A stretch of DNA of 64,000 nt from Actinomycetospora lemnae (GCF_028737315.1 NZ_JAQZAO010000002.1:372001-436000); one strand, 5' to 3'; shown: positions 24,291 through 36,146, counted from the first letter of the stretch. Notes: a model not told the origin generated them from the sequence alone. Made by a program: numbers and translations.

Positions 24291-25072
24291 CGGACCTCCA
24301 CCCCGTCGGCGCGCAGCGCGTCCTTGACCTCGCCGATCCGCATGATCCCGAAGTGGAACACACTGGCCGCGAGCACCGCGTCCGCCCCCGCCGCGACCGC
24401 CGGCGCGAAGTGCTCGACCGCGCCCGCACCGCCGCTGGCGATCACCGGGACGTCGACGAGCGCGCGCACCTTCGCGAGCATCTCCAGGTCGAAGCCGGCC
24501 TTCGTGCCGTCGGCGTCCATGGAGTTGAGCAGGATCTCCCCGACCCCGAGCTCCTGGCCGCGCTGGGCCCACTCGAGGGCGTCGATGCCGGTGCCGCGCC
24601 GCCCGCCGTGGGTGGTGACCTCGAAGCCCGACGGCGTCGGCCGGGAGGGCGGGAGAGCATCGGCGGGCACGCGGCGGGCGTCGACGGACAGGACGATGCA
24701 CTGCGAGCCGTACCGGCGGCTGGCCTCGCCGAGGAACTCGGGGCGGGCGATGGCGGCGGTGTTGATGCCGACCTTGTCCGCGCCGGCGCGCAGCAGCTTG
24801 TCGATGTCGTCGTTGGTGCGCACCCCGCCGCCGACCGTGAGCGGGATGAAGACCTGCTCGGCGGTGCGCCGGACGACGTCGTAGGTGGTCTCGCGCTCCC
24901 CGGACGAGGCGCTGACGTCGAGGAAGGTCAGCTCGTCGGCGCCCTCGGCGTCGTAGAGCCGCGCCATCTCGACGGGGTCGCCGGCATCGCGCAGGTCCAC
25001 GAAGTTGACGCCCTTGACGACCCTGCCGGCGTCGACGTCCAGGCAGGGGATCACGCGGACGGCCACACCCAT
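24287..25072 (-). CDS. hisF: Imidazole glycerol phosphate synthase, cyclase subunit
   Basis: A 261-residue TIM barrel that, with HisH, closes the imidazole ring. The catalytic aspartates lie in [14 protein letters not shown] (Asp12) and in [13 protein letters not shown] 25072 is preceded at 7 nt by TAGGCT (25080-25085, minus) and has no ribosome binding site, so a leaderless hisF transcript is likely in addition to read-through from hisA. The interval to hisA contains a perfect 16-bp inverted repeat directly upstream of this putative promoter. A segment of about ten residues ([10 protein letters not shown] region) extends the loop after PADALPP. Confidence 0.95.
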   Translation of the reverse strand: MGVAVRVIPCLDVDAGRVVKGVNFVDLRDAGDPVEMARLYDAEGADELTFLDVSASSGERETTYDVVRRTAEQVFIPLTVGGGVRTNDDIDKLLRAGADKVGINTAAIARPEFLGEASRRYGSQCIVLSVDARRVPADALPPSRPTPSGFEVTTHGGRRGTGIDALEWAQRGQELGVGEILLNSMDADGTKAGFDLEMLAKVRALVDVPVIASGGAGAVEHFAPAVAAGADAVLAASVFHFGIMRIGEVKDALRADGVEVR

Positions 25073-25097
25073 GGCATCCAGCCTAACCGCGTCCTGT

Positions 25098-25137
25098 GTG
25101 AGTACTTTCGTCGCCTATAGCCGACGAAAGTACTCAC
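25098..25137. repeat. Perfect 16-bp inverted repeat carrying the hisA stop codon
   Basis: Arms GTGAGTACTTTCGTCG (25098-25113) and CGACGAAAGTACTCAC (25122-25137) with an 8-nt centre CCTATAGC, which itself holds the palindrome CTATAG. The hisA stop (25134-25136) lies inside the right arm, and the left arm would supply a TGA for the other strand. It lies about 13 nt upstream of the hisF TAGGCT hexamer, so it could be a terminator after hisA, an operator for hisF, or a dispersed element. Confidence 0.85.
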
Positions 25138-25868
25138 GTACGGGTCAGGGCCAGGGCGTCGGCGAGGGTGAAGTTGCCGTGGTAGAGGGCCTTGCCGACG
25201 ATCGCGCCCTCGACACCGATCGGGGCCAGGGCGTCGAGCGCGCGCAGGTCGTCGAGCGACGACACCCCGCCCGATGCCACCACGGGACGGTCGGTGCGGG
25301 CGCACACGGCCTCGAGCAGCTCGATGTTCGGGCCCGTCAGCGTGCCGTCGCGCCCGACGTCGGTGACGACGTAGCGCGCGCAGCCCTCGGCGTCGAGGCG
25401 GGCGAGCACGCTCCACAGGTCGCCGCCGTCGGACACCCACCCGCGCGCCGCGAGCCGGTGCCGCCCCTCGGTGATCTTGACGTCGAGCCCGACCGCCACG
25501 CGGTCGGAGAACTCGGCGATCGCCCGCGCGCACCACGCCGGGTCCTCGAGCGCCGCGGTGCCGATGTTCACGCGCTCGCAGCCGGTGTCGAGCGCCCGGC
25601 GCAGCGAGGCGTCGTCCCGGATGCCGCCGGAGAGCTCGACCTTGATGTCGACCTGCTCGACCACCGAGGCCAACAGCTCGGCGTTCGAGCCGCGGCCGAA
25701 CGCGGCGTCGAGGTCGACGAGGTGCAGCCACTGCGCACCCTCGGCGGCCCAGGCGCGCGCCGCGTCGAGGGGGTCGCCGTAGCCGGTCTCGGTGCCGGCC
25801 ACGCCCTGGACGAGGCGGACCGCCTGGCCGTCCACGACGTCCACGGCAGGGAGCAGGTCGATGGTCAC
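25134..25868 (-). CDS. priA: Phosphoribosyl isomerase (HisA/PriA)
   Basis: A 244-residue TIM barrel acting on ProFAR in histidine synthesis. In actinobacteria without trpF the same enzyme (PriA) also isomerises phosphoribosylanthranilate in the tryptophan pathway. Asp10 ([10 protein letters not shown]), Asp129 (GLDVK), Arg142 and Trp144 (LAARGW) and Asp174 (VGRDGT) match the PriA pattern. No trpF occurs among the trp genes here, so the bifunctional role is likely but inferred. GTG 25868 follows TACGAT (25877-25882, minus) by 8 nt and the sigma gene stop by 25 bp, so it may have its own leaderless promoter. Confidence 0.93.
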   Translation of the reverse strand: MTIDLLPAVDVVDGQAVRLVQGVAGTETGYGDPLDAARAWAAEGAQWLHLVDLDAAFGRGSNAELLASVVEQVDIKVELSGGIRDDASLRRALDTGCERVNIGTAALEDPAWCARAIAEFSDRVAVGLDVKITEGRHRLAARGWVSDGGDLWSVLARLDAEGCARYVVTDVGRDGTLTGPNIELLEAVCARTDRPVVASGGVSSLDDLRALDALAPIGVEGAIVGKALYHGNFTLADALALTRT

Positions 25869-25893
25869 GGCGCGCGATCGTAGCCGTGGCCGC

Positions 25894-27159
25894 TCAGGTG
25901 CCCGCGAGCGCCGAGCGCCGCCGCTCCAGCAGCTCCCGCTCGGCCACCGTCCGGACGAGCTCGAGGGCCCGGTCCAGCTCGGCGACGGCCTCGTCGACGC
26001 GACCCAGGGTCGTGAGCATGTCGGCGCGCACCGCGGGCAGCAGGTGGTAGCCCGCGAGCGCCGGCTCGTCCGCCAGCGGCGCCAGCACCGCGAGCCCCGC
26101 CTCCGGCCCCTCGGCGCGCGCCACCGCCACCGCCCGGTTCAGCTCCACCACCGGCGACGGGGCCAGCGCCGCGAGCTCGGCGTAGAGCCCGGCGATCGCG
26201 GCCCAGTCGGTGTCGTCGGTGGACCGCGCGCGAGCGTGGCACGCGGCGATCGCGGCCTGCAGCGTGTACCGGCCGCGCGGCATCGTCTCCTCGGCCCGCG
26301 CGAGCGCGGCGAGCCCCCGGCCGATGAGCATCCGGTCCCACTGCGCGCGGTCCTGGTCGCCGAGCAGCACCGGCTCGCCCGACGGGCCGACGCGCGCCCG
26401 CAGCCGCGAGGCCTGCAGCTCCATCAGCGCGACGAGGCCGTGCACCTCGGCCTCGCCGGGGCTGCGCGCGGCGAGCACCCGCCCGAGCCGCATCGCCTCC
26501 ACACACAGGGTCGGGCGGGTCCAGTCGACGCCGGTCGTCGCCGCGTAGCCCTCGTTGAACACGAGGTAGATCACCTCGAGCACGGCGCCGAGGCGCGCGG
26601 TCAGCTCGTCGCCGACCGGGACCGCGAGGGCCTCCGGGCCCACCCCGGCCAGGCGCTTCTTGGCGCGGGAGATGCGCTGCCCAATCGTCGGCGACGGGAC
26701 GAGGAACGCGTGGGCGATCTCGTCGGTGGTCAGGCCGCCGAACAGCCGCAGGGTCAGCGCCACCCGGGACTCGCGCGCCACAGCGGGGTGGCAGGTGGCG
26801 AACAGCAGCGCGAGGACCTCGTCACCGACGGCCGCCGCCCCGTCCCCGACCGCCGCGTCCGCGCCCGGCACCACGCCCGACTCCCCCGCCTCGAGGGTCT
26901 CCGTCTTGCGCGCGAGCGTCTGCTCGCGGCGGATCATGTCGATCGCGCGCCGCCGGGCGGTGGCCGCGAGCCACGCGCCGGGGTTGTCCGGCACGCCCTC
27001 GGCGGGCCACTGCTCCATGGCCGCGACGAGGGCGTCGTGGGCGAGCTCCTCGGCACGACCGACGTCGCGCACCACGCGCGCGACGCCGGCCACGATGCGC
27101 GCCGACTCCATCCGCCACACCGTCTCGAGGACGGTGTAGGGATCGGTGGCCGTGGTCAT
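25894..27159 (-). CDS. ECF sigma factor of the ECF42 type with TPR-like C-terminal extension
   Basis: A 421-residue extracytoplasmic-function sigma factor. Region 2 ([24 protein letters not shown], then [19 protein letters not shown]) and region 4 ([28 protein letters not shown]) occupy the first ~190 residues. The rest is a helical TPR-like extension typical of ECF42, which is thought to replace an anti-sigma factor. ATG 27159 lies 10 bp after the upstream YCII gene. Two YCII/DGPF genes precede it, the hallmark partners of ECF42. A TGTCGA-N17-CGAC promoter at 28132-28158 probably drives all three genes by autoregulation. Confidence 0.93.
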   Translation of the reverse strand: MTTATDPYTVLETVWRMESARIVAGVARVVRDVGRAEELAHDALVAAMEQWPAEGVPDNPGAWLAATARRRAIDMIRREQTLARKTETLEAGESGVVPGADAAVGDGAAAVGDEVLALLFATCHPAVARESRVALTLRLFGGLTTDEIAHAFLVPSPTIGQRISRAKKRLAGVGPEALAVPVGDELTARLGAVLEVIYLVFNEGYAATTGVDWTRPTLCVEAMRLGRVLAARSPGEAEVHGLVALMELQASRLRARVGPSGEPVLLGDQDRAQWDRMLIGRGLAALARAEETMPRGRYTLQAAIAACHARARSTDDTDWAAIAGLYAELAALAPSPVVELNRAVAVARAEGPEAGLAVLAPLADEPALAGYHLLPAVRADMLTTLGRVDEAVAELDRALELVRTVAERELLERRRSALAGT

Positions 27160-27169
27160 CGTCCGAGGA

Positions 27170-27595
27170 TCAGGACCCGTGCTGCTCGGCCTGACGCGCG
27201 CGCAGCTCCTCCTCGGCGTCGAGGACCTCCTGCGGGGCGATGCCCTCGAAGTCCTCGGCCTCGGCGACCTTGCGCACCTCGATGCGCTCGCCCTGGCGGA
27301 ACGGCGCGCGCCGCGCCCACGACACGGCGTCCTCCAGCGAGTCGACCTGGAGGATCCAGAACCCGCCGACCAGCTCCTTGGCCTCGGCGAACGGGCCGTC
27401 GGTGACGGTGGGCTCCTCGCCGTCGAACGCGACGAGCGCGCCCTTGGCGCTGGGCAGCAGGCCCTCGCCGGCCAGGAGCACGCCGGCGTCGACCATCGCG
27501 GTGTTGAAGCGGCCCATCTCCTCGAACACGGCCGGGTCGGGCGGCGTCTCCGCCTGGGCGGCCTCGTCGTACTTGAGCAGCAGCATGAAGCGCAT
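27170..27595 (-). CDS. YCII-domain (DGPF) protein 2
   Basis: A 141-residue ferredoxin-like YCII protein that begins RFMLLLKYDEA and carries the DGPFAEAKELVGGFWILQVDS core that names the DGPF group. Members are partners of ECF41/ECF42 sigma factors; their biochemical job is not settled. It sits between the paralogous YCII gene and the sigma gene with short gaps, so all three should be co-transcribed. The start ATG follows AGGAGGACCGAG. The C-terminal tail (AQEVLDAEEELRARQAEQHGS) is charged and helical. Confidence 0.9.
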   Translation of the reverse strand: MRFMLLLKYDEAAQAETPPDPAVFEEMGRFNTAMVDAGVLLAGEGLLPSAKGALVAFDGEEPTVTDGPFAEAKELVGGFWILQVDSLEDAVSWARRAPFRQGERIEVRKVAEAEDFEGIAPQEVLDAEEELRARQAEQHGS

Positions 27596-27641
27596 CTCGG
27601 TCCTCCTGGGGTGTCGTCGGGGAGCTCGGGGTGGACGGGGG

Positions 27642-28076
27642 TCAGACCTGCTCGCGCTCGGCGATCCGCCGGCGCAGGGTGGCCTCGGCGTCGAGCACCT
27701 CGGCGGGGGCGATGTCGGAGAGGTCGGCCAGCTCGGCGATGCGCCGCACCTCGAGGCGCACGCCCGGCCCGATCGGGCAGCGGCGGGCCCACTGCACGGC
27801 CTCCTCGCGGGAGGCGACCTCGAGGATCCAGAAGCCGGCCACCAGCTCCTTGGCCTCGGTGAAGGGGCCGTCGGTGACCGAGGGCTGCTCGCCGTCGTGG
27901 GTGACGACGAAGCCGTCGGCGCTGGGTGTGAGGCCCTCGGCGGCGAGCAGGACGCCCGCGTCGACGAGGTCGGTGTTGTAGCGGCCCATGGCCTCGAAGG
28001 CCTCCTCGGGCGACGGGGCGTCGGCGCCGCCCACCACCATCGACTCCGGGGCCGACATGATCAGCATGTAGCGCAT
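27642..28076 (-). CDS. YCII-domain (DGPF) protein 1
   Basis: A 144-residue paralogue of the next gene. MRYMLIMSAPESM is the first strand, and DGPFTEAKELVAGFWILEVAS is the DGPF core. It is the first gene of the YCII-YCII-sigma set. The ATG follows GAGGAGAG. Upstream, TGTCGA-N17-CGAC matches the ECF42 recognition pattern and predicts control by the sigma factor encoded two genes downstream. One copy of the dispersed GTCGAGCTCCGCTCC repeat lies at 28179-28211 between this promoter and hisH. Confidence 0.9.
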   Translation of the reverse strand: MRYMLIMSAPESMVVGGADAPSPEEAFEAMGRYNTDLVDAGVLLAAEGLTPSADGFVVTHDGEQPSVTDGPFTEAKELVAGFWILEVASREEAVQWARRCPIGPGVRLEVRRIAELADLSDIAPAEVLDAEATLRRRIAEREQV

Positions 28077-28131
28077 CGGGCTCTCCTCGCGGACCGTCGG
28101 CGGGACCCTCTGCCCCGCCGCTCACCCGGGC

Positions 28132-28158
28132 GTCGAACGGGGCGGGCCGTCTTCGACA
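28132..28158 (-). promoter_or_regulatory. Putative ECF42-dependent promoter
   Basis: On the minus strand TGTCGA (28158-28153), a 17-nt spacer and CGAC (28135-28132) precede the first YCII gene by about 55 nt. ECF42 regulons are known for TGTCGA at -35 and CGA(T/C) at -10. No such pair was seen before the second YCII gene or the sigma gene, so one promoter probably serves the set. Confidence 0.6.
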
Positions 28159-28178
28159 CCGGCCGCGGCGGGATTTCC

Positions 28179-28211
28179 GGGTCGAGCTCCGCTCCGCTCC
28201 GTCTCCCGTTT
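28179..28211 (+). repeat. Dispersed repeat, copy A
   Basis: Reads GGGTCGAGCTCCGCTCC then GCTCCGTCTCCCG. It lies in the gap between the hisH stop (28213) and the ECF42-type promoter, reaching the hisH end. Same family as copies at 31452, 43344 and 62770, and probably 41735. Confidence 0.7.
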
Positions 28212-28212
28212 T

Positions 28213-28911
28213 CTACCGCAGCGCCCCGAGCCAGTTCGAGAGCAGCTGCGCCCCCGCCTCGCCGGACTTCTCGGGGTGGAACTGGGTGGCCGACAGCGGC
28301 CCGTTCTCGACGGCCGCGACGAAGTCCTCGCCGTGGTGCGCCCAGGTCACCATCGCCGGCCGGAAGTGCTCCGGCGCCTCCTGCTCCCAGCGGCGCACGC
28401 CGAAGGAGTGCACGAAGTAGAAGCGGGTGTCGGGCGTCATGCCGTCGAACAGCACGCTGCCCTCGGGCGCGCGCACGGTGTTCCAGCCCATGTGGGGCAG
28501 CACGTCGGCGCGGATCTTCTCGACGGTGCCGGGCCACTGGCCGGCGCCGGTGGCCTCCTCGCCGAACTCGACGCCGCGCTCGAAGAGCACCTGCATGCCC
28601 ACGCAGATGCCGAGCACCGGACGCCCGCCGGCCAGGCGCTGCTCGATCAGCCGCTCGCCGTGCACCGAGCGCAGGCCCGCCGCGCACGCCGCGAACGCCC
28701 CGACGCCCGGGACGACGAGCCCGTCGGCGTCCAGGGCGGCGCGGCCGTCGGCGGTGACCTCGACGTCCGCGCCCACGTGCTCGAGCGCCCGCTCGGCCGA
28801 GCGCAGGTTGCCCGAGCCGTAGTCGAGGACGACGACGCGCGGGGTCCGCGAGGGCGGGCGCGGCACGGAGGGTGCGGAGGGTGCGGAGGGTGCGGAGGCG
28901 GGCGAGCTCAC
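28213..28911 (-). CDS. hisH: Imidazole glycerol phosphate synthase, glutaminase subunit
   Basis: A 232-residue class I glutamine amidotransferase that feeds ammonia to HisF. The nucleophile is Cys103 in GICVGMQ, and the His-Glu pair lies in QFHPEKSG near residues 217-221. GTG 28911 overlaps the methyltransferase stop by 4 bp (28908-28911), which fixes the start. The first ~20 residues are a non-conserved Ser-Ala-Pro tract encoded by three 9-bp repeats (28871-28897). The next his gene, hisA, lies 2.3 kb downstream beyond the YCII-sigma set. Confidence 0.95.
   Translation of the reverse strand: MSSPASAPSAPSAPSVPRPPSRTPRVVVLDYGSGNLRSAERALEHVGADVEVTADGRAALDADGLVVPGVGAFAACAAGLRSVHGERLIEQRLAGGRPVLGICVGMQVLFERGVEFGEEATGAGQWPGTVEKIRADVLPHMGWNTVRAPEGSVLFDGMTPDTRFYFVHSFGVRRWEQEAPEHFRPAMVTWAHHGEDFVAAVENGPLSATQFHPEKSGEAGAQLLSNWLGALR
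28871..28897. repeat. Three 9-bp tandem repeats in the hisH 5' end
   Basis: GGTGCGGAG repeated three times without a gap, with a partial unit beside it. On the minus strand it encodes the Ser-Ala-Pro tract before the conserved HisH domain. Copy number changes would keep the frame. Confidence 0.85.
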
Positions 28912-29624
28912 GACCACCAGGCTACCGAGCGTCCCGGGCCCGGGACCTCGCGCGCGGTGAGCACCACGAGCCGCCCCGGACCCTCGTCGACGTGGCCGTC
29001 GTCCTGGTCGCCGTCGTGGGGCCGGACGTGCCCGCCGTCGACCAGCCGCCGCACCGCCGCCTCGTAGGGCCCGGCCGCCCAGATCTCGTCGGTGGTCGCG
29101 ACGACGAGCAGCCCGCCCGGCCGCAGGACGCGCACGAGGCCGCCGAGCGCGGGCGGACCGAGGTGGCCGGGCCCGAGCGCGCCGACGCAGGTGACGACGC
29201 CGAACTTGGCGGCCGCGCCGGGCACCTCGCGCCGCAGGTCGGCGGGCCCGAGATCGTGGTAGACGCGGCGGCGGCGGGCACGGCGGATCATCGCCGGCGA
29301 CACGTCGAGCCCGTCGAGCGACCGGAAGCCACGGGCCGCGAGCGCCGCGCCGACGAGGCCCGTGCCGCACGCCACGTCGAGGACGTCGGTGTCGGGACGC
29401 ACCAGCGACGCGACCCGCTCCGCGACCCGCTCCGGGGACGGGTAGCCGAGGACGGCCGCGACGTCCTCGTCGTCGTAGGTCGGGGCCCACTCGTCGTAGA
29501 TGCGCCGGACGGTGGCGGTGTCGGCCGCGTCGTCGAGGGCCGCGAGCTCGGCGATCCGTGCCGCGACGTCGGGCGACGGGGCCGGGTCCGGGACGGGGGG
29601 TGGGACGGGCCCCCGAACGTCCAC
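28908..29624 (-). CDS. Class I SAM-dependent methyltransferase
   Basis: A 238-residue soluble methyltransferase. Motif I is [19 protein letters not shown], motif [17 protein letters not shown], and post-[16 protein letters not shown]. The N-terminal [19 protein letters not shown] segment is typical of small-molecule methyltransferases of the Methyltransf_11/25 type. The substrate is unknown. GTG 29624 follows GGGGGAGG. It overlaps hisH by 4 bp, so it is embedded in the his transcript although it has no known role in the pathway. Confidence 0.88.
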   Translation of the reverse strand: MDVRGPVPPPVPDPAPSPDVAARIAELAALDDAADTATVRRIYDEWAPTYDDEDVAAVLGYPSPERVAERVASLVRPDTDVLDVACGTGLVGAALAARGFRSLDGLDVSPAMIRRARRRRVYHDLGPADLRREVPGAAAKFGVVTCVGALGPGHLGPPALGGLVRVLRPGGLLVVATTDEIWAAGPYEAAVRRLVDGGHVRPHDGDQDDGHVDEGPGRLVVLTAREVPGPGRSVAWWS

Positions 29625-29716
29625 GGCGCCTCCCCCGGTGCTGATGTGCGCGAGGATTGTCCCCCCGCACGGCCGTCGCCACCCGCCGAATCCGAGGGGG
29701 ACCGGCGGAGATCGTC

Positions 29717-29881
29717 TCAGGCCGGGAGCAGGCGCAGGACCGCCCCGCCCAGGGCGAGGGCCGCGAGCACCCCGAGGATCACCGCCGCGACCCTGTTGCG
29801 CGACCAGAAGCTGACGACGCCACCGATGAGGAAACCGCTCAGGGCGAGAAGGCCGACGACGAGCACGCTGCTCCCGCTCAC
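29717..29881 (-). CDS. Small two-helix membrane protein in the his cluster
   Basis: A 54-residue protein with two hydrophobic helices (about residues 5-24 and 30-52) joined by the basic turn [13 protein letters not shown] 29881 follows GGGGGAGC at a suitable distance and the hisB stop by 34 bp. It is not a known histidine enzyme. The position between hisB and the methyltransferase, same strand, suggests co-transcription. Function unknown; the call rests on the ribosome binding site, coding bias and clear helices. Confidence 0.65.
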   Translation of the reverse strand: MSGSSVLVVGLLALSGFLIGGVVSFWSRNRVAAVILGVLAALALGGAVLRLLPA

Positions 29882-29915
29882 GGCGTCCGGCTCCCCCGCG
29901 CGGGGTGTCCCGCCG

Positions 29916-30521
29916 TCACGACTCGAGGACGCCCTTGGTCGACGCCGGCCCCTCGAGGCGGGCGTCGGGCTCGGTGGCCGCGCGCAGCGCGCGGGCGATC
30001 GCCTTGTACTCGGCCTCGGTGATGTGGTGCGGGTCGCGGCCGCCGGTGACGCGCACGTGCAGGGCGATGCCGGCGTGGAAGGCGATGGACTCGAACACGT
30101 GCCGGTTGAGCACCGTCGGGTAGTGGCCGCCGACGACGAACCCGGCCATCGACTCGGGCTCACCGGTGTGCACGCAGTAGGGCCGTCCCGAGACGTCGAC
30201 GACGGCGTGCGCGAGCGCCTCGTCCATCGGGATCCAGGCGTCGCCGAAGCGCCGGATGCCCGACTTGTCGCCGAGCGCCTGCTTGAGCGCCTGGCCGAGC
30301 ACGATCGCGACGTCCTCGACGGTGTGGTGGGCGTCGACCTCGACGTCGCCGGTGGCCCGGACCACGAGGTCGAGCGCGCCGTGCTTGCCGAGCGCGTCGA
30401 GCATGTGGTCGAAGAACGGCACCCCGGTGGCGACCTCGGTGCGGCCGGTGCCGTCGAGGTCGACCTCGACGAGCACGCTCGACTCCTTGGTCACGCGCTC
30501 CACGCGTCCCGTGCGACTCAC
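29916..30521 (-). CDS. hisB: Imidazoleglycerol-phosphate dehydratase
   Basis: A 201-residue Mn-dependent dehydratase of step 6 of histidine synthesis. The four metal-binding histidine motifs are visible: [29 protein letters not shown] and [12 protein letters not shown]. It is monofunctional, with no phosphatase domain. GTG 30521 is chosen over GTG 30539 because the family begins [12 protein letters not shown] and because TAACCT (30529-30534, minus) stands 7 nt before it, a leaderless promoter. hisB therefore starts a new unit and does not depend on hisC read-through across the intervening divergent genes. Confidence 0.95.
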   Translation of the reverse strand: MSRTGRVERVTKESSVLVEVDLDGTGRTEVATGVPFFDHMLDALGKHGALDLVVRATGDVEVDAHHTVEDVAIVLGQALKQALGDKSGIRRFGDAWIPMDEALAHAVVDVSGRPYCVHTGEPESMAGFVVGGHYPTVLNRHVFESIAFHAGIALHVRVTGGRDPHHITEAEYKAIARALRAATEPDARLEGPASTKGVLES

Positions 30522-30690
30522 GGTGCCCAGGTTACGCACCGCCGTCGGGCGCTGTCGGCAGCACCGAACGGCCGATCGTGCTCGGCCGGCCCGTCACCTA
30601 ACGTCGACCTCACCGACACGTCCGGAGGTCCCGGCGACACGGACGAGGGGCGGCGGGTCGGCGATCGCTCCGGAGGGCGAGGGGGACGCC

Positions 30691-30945
30691 GTGGACGGCG
30701 TGACGCTGATCTGGGTCGTCGTCGCGGTGGTGGTCGTGGCGTACGTCTTCTCGGTCTTCCGCTGGCCCCGGCAACGCTGCAAGAGGTGCACGAACTTCTC
30801 CGGACGCATCCACGCCCCGTTCGGCAGCGTGACCTACCGCAAGTGCACCCGGTGCAAGGGCACGGGCTGGCACATCCGCCCGATGCGGCGCTTCCTCGGC
30901 GGCCGCGACAAGTTCGACGGCAGCGGCGTCTGGCAGGGGCCGTAG
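30691..30945 (+). CDS. Small membrane protein with a CxxC-CxxC zinc-ribbon-like tail
   Basis: An 84-residue protein: one N-terminal transmembrane helix (about residues 5-22), then a cytoplasmic domain with two cysteine pairs, RCKRCTNFSG and KCTRCKGTGW, that look like a DnaJ-type zinc ribbon. Function unknown. GTG 30691 follows GGAGGGCGAGGGGGA. It is divergent from hisB and ends 8 bp from the convergent dihydrofolate-reductase-like gene. Confidence 0.7.
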   Translation: MDGVTLIWVVVAVVVVAYVFSVFRWPRQRCKRCTNFSGRIHAPFGSVTYRKCTRCKGTGWHIRPMRRFLGGRDKFDGSGVWQGP

Positions 30946-30947
30946 CC

Positions 30948-30962
30948 CGTCGCTCAGCGACG
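30948..30962. terminator. Compact dyad between two convergent stop codons
   Basis: CGTCGCT-C-AGCGACG lies across the 8-bp gap and includes the stop codon of the minus-strand gene (30954-30956). The stem is short and a tight one-base centre makes an RNA hairpin weak, so the terminator role is uncertain. Confidence 0.3.
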
Positions 30963-31613
30963 CACCACGCGAGCGTGCACCACGCCGGACTCGCCCGGGG
31001 TCAGCGCGTCGACCCGGTAGCCCGCGGGCAGGTCGCGCAGGCCCTCGAAGAGCCGCTCCCCCGCGCCGGCGAGGATCGGCGCCACCACGAGGTCCAGCTC
31101 GTCGACCAGGCCCTCGGCGAGGAACGCCCGCACGGTGGCGACGCCGCCGCCGAGGCGGACGTCCTTGCCGCCGGCGGCCTCGGTCGCGCGGGCCAGGACC
31201 TCCTCCGGCGTGGCCTCGAGGAAGTGGAACGTGGTGCCGCCGTCCATCGGCAGCGACGGCCGCGCGTGGTGGGTCAGGACGAAGACGTCGTGGTGGTAGG
31301 GCGGGTCCTCGCCCCACCAGCCGCGCCAGCTCTCGTCGGGCCACGCGCCGCGCACCGGCCCGAACATGTTGCGTCCCATGATCGTCGCGCCGACGTTCTC
31401 CTCCCCCGCGCGGAACGCGGCGTCGTCGACGCCGGTCCCCCGGCTGTCTCCGTGGTCGAGCTCCGCTCCGCGTCGTCTCCGGGAGAAGCTCGGCTCCATC
31501 CAGTCGTGCAGCCCCTCGACCCCGTCGCCGAACGGGGCGTCGAGCCGCTGGTCCACCCCCGCGCCGAAGCCGTCGAGGGTGATGGTGAACGCGTGCACGC
31601 GCAGACGGGCCAT
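30954..31613 (-). CDS. Dihydrofolate reductase-family protein (RibD C-terminal-like)
   Basis: A 219-residue NADPH-dependent reductase-like protein of the small YyaP/DfrA group. VHAFTITLDGFGAG, TIMGRNMFGPVRG, FVLTHHARPSL and DVRLGGGVATVRAFL are family segments. ATG 31613 follows GAGGAGGA. A segment SRRRRGAELDHGDSRG near residues 44-59 looks inserted and corresponds to a dispersed 33-bp repeat (31452-31484) that keeps the frame. It is divergent from the HxlR regulator, which probably controls it. Confidence 0.85.
   Translation of the reverse strand: MARLRVHAFTITLDGFGAGVDQRLDAPFGDGVEGLHDWMEPSFSRRRRGAELDHGDSRGTGVDDAAFRAGEENVGATIMGRNMFGPVRGAWPDESWRGWWGEDPPYHHDVFVLTHHARPSLPMDGGTTFHFLEATPEEVLARATEAAGGKDVRLGGGVATVRAFLAEGLVDELDLVVAPILAGAGERLFEGLRDLPAGYRVDALTPGESGVVHARVVRR
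31452..31484 (+). repeat. Dispersed repeat, copy B (in frame inside a CDS)
   Basis: Reads GTGGTCGAGCTCCGCTCC then GCGTCGTCTCCGGGA. Inside the dihydrofolate-reductase-like gene it encodes the RRRRGAELDH part of a segment that looks foreign to the family. Same orientation as the other copies. Confidence 0.75.
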
Positions 31614-31631
31614 GGCGTCCTCCTCGCCGTA

Positions 31632-31694
31632 GTGATTGCACTTCGCAACCGGTGTTGGGGAAGCTAGCGCGGTGCAGTGGTAAAGTGCAACCAG
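31632..31694. promoter_or_regulatory. Divergent promoter/operator region of the HxlR regulator
   Basis: TTGCACTTCGCAA (31636-31648, TTGC/GCAA dyad) and a second half-site AAGTGCAAC (31683-31691) form an inverted pair with ATTGCACTT. On the minus strand TTGCAC, 18 nt and TAGCTT form a plausible promoter for the reductase-like gene, and the dyad falls just after its expected start point. It is a candidate HxlR binding region. Confidence 0.5.
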
Positions 31695-31715
31695 TTCTCG
31701 CTCCGGAGGTGCGCG

Positions 31716-32216
31716 ATGCGGCAGGACGGACGGTCGGGCTGCCCGATCAACCGGGCGGTCGAGGCGCTCGGCGACCACTGGACGCTCCTCGTGCTGCGCG
31801 ACATCACCTTCGGCGGCAAGCGGCACTTCCGCGAGATCCTCGCGGGCTCCGAGGAGGGCATCGCCTCGAACATCCTCGCCGACCGGCTCCACCGCCTCGT
31901 CGACGACGGGATGCTCACCCGCGACGACCCGGGCCGCGGCCGCCGCGCGACCTACAGCCTCACCGAGGCCTCGATCCAGCTGATCCCGGTGTTCGTCGCC
32001 CTCGGCTCCTGGGGCCTGCGCCACCGCGAGACCACCGAGGAGCTCGCCGTGCGCGCCGAGCTGCTCGAGGCCGGCGGGCCCGCGATGTGGGAGGACTTCA
32101 TGGCCGAGCTGCGCGTCACGCACCTCGGCGCGCCCGCCCCGGCCCACCCCCGCGAGCCGGTGGTCGAGCGCCTGCGCGCCGCCCGCGAGGCGGCCCGGGA
32201 CGCGGCGGCGAGCTGA
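31716..32216 (+). CDS. HxlR-family transcriptional regulator
   Basis: A 166-residue winged-helix regulator. The family signature CPINRAVEALGDHWTLLVLRDI starts near residue 8, with Cys8 at the usual redox or effector-sensing position. HFREILAGSEEGIASNILADRLHRLVDDGML is the recognition-helix region. The C-terminal 50 residues are an added charged tail. ATG 31716 follows GGAGG. It is divergent from the dihydrofolate-reductase-like gene and the shared region carries a TTGC/GCAA dyad. Confidence 0.92.
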   Translation: MRQDGRSGCPINRAVEALGDHWTLLVLRDITFGGKRHFREILAGSEEGIASNILADRLHRLVDDGMLTRDDPGRGRRATYSLTEASIQLIPVFVALGSWGLRHRETTEELAVRAELLEAGGPAMWEDFMAELRVTHLGAPAPAHPREPVVERLRAAREAARDAAAS

Positions 32217-32235
32217 AGCCGGTCGCCGAGGCCGG

Positions 32236-35545
<3,310 letters not shown>

Positions 35546-35627
35546 CCCGCCCCCGTCTCCTCGCGACCCCTCACGGGTCGCCGTCACGGGAGCAGAGCGG
35601 CGAACCGGGACGAACCGTTACGACGGA

Positions 35628-36146
35628 TCACGAAGAGACGCTGGACGTCGGTGGCTCGTAGCCCGAGCGCCGCAGCGACGGGCGGCCGAACACCACCCAC
35701 CGCATCGCGCCGTACATGAACACCGCCTCGCAGGCCCCGGCCGCGAGGCGGGCGAGCTGGTAGGGCGCCCCGACCGCGGCCAGCCCCTGGGTCACGCCGA
35801 GCACGATCGCCGCGTAGTTGACGAGGACGACGGCGACGAAGAGCACCACCTGGACGCCCACCGGGCGCTCCGGGTCGAAGTTCAGCCAGCGGTTGAGCAG
35901 GAAGCTCAGCGTGAACGCGGTCCCGTAGGCGATGGTGATGCCGAGCCACAGCGGGAGGCGCGCGACGTCGATCAGCAGCGTGAGCAGCAGCAGGTCGACG
36001 GCGAACGTGAAGCCGTTGACCAGGCAGAACCCGACCATGCTCGGCGCGACGAGGCGGCCCAGCGGTCCCGGCAGGACACCGACGACGCCGGCGCAGAGCC
36101 GGCGGAAGCGATCCTGCGCGCCCGGGGTCCCCGTCACGCCCGCCAT
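35628..36146 (-). CDS. GtrA-family membrane protein
   Basis: A 172-residue inner membrane protein with four helices (about residues 35-60, 64-85, 97-118 and 127-150). GFCLVNGFTFAVDLLLLTLL and the FLLNRWLNFD loop are the GtrA/DPMS family core. GtrA proteins are thought to help move lipid-linked sugars across the membrane in cell-surface polysaccharide synthesis. ATG 36146. Its upstream gap of 138 bp to the divergent 6-phosphogluconate dehydrogenase gene should carry promoters for both. The downstream gene is the GH12 glycanase. Confidence 0.88.
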   Translation of the reverse strand: MAGVTGTPGAQDRFRRLCAGVVGVLPGPLGRLVAPSMVGFCLVNGFTFAVDLLLLTLLIDVARLPLWLGITIAYGTAFTLSFLLNRWLNFDPERPVGVQVVLFVAVVLVNYAAIVLGVTQGLAAVGAPYQLARLAAGACEAVFMYGAMRWVVFGRPSLRRSGYEPPTSSVSS

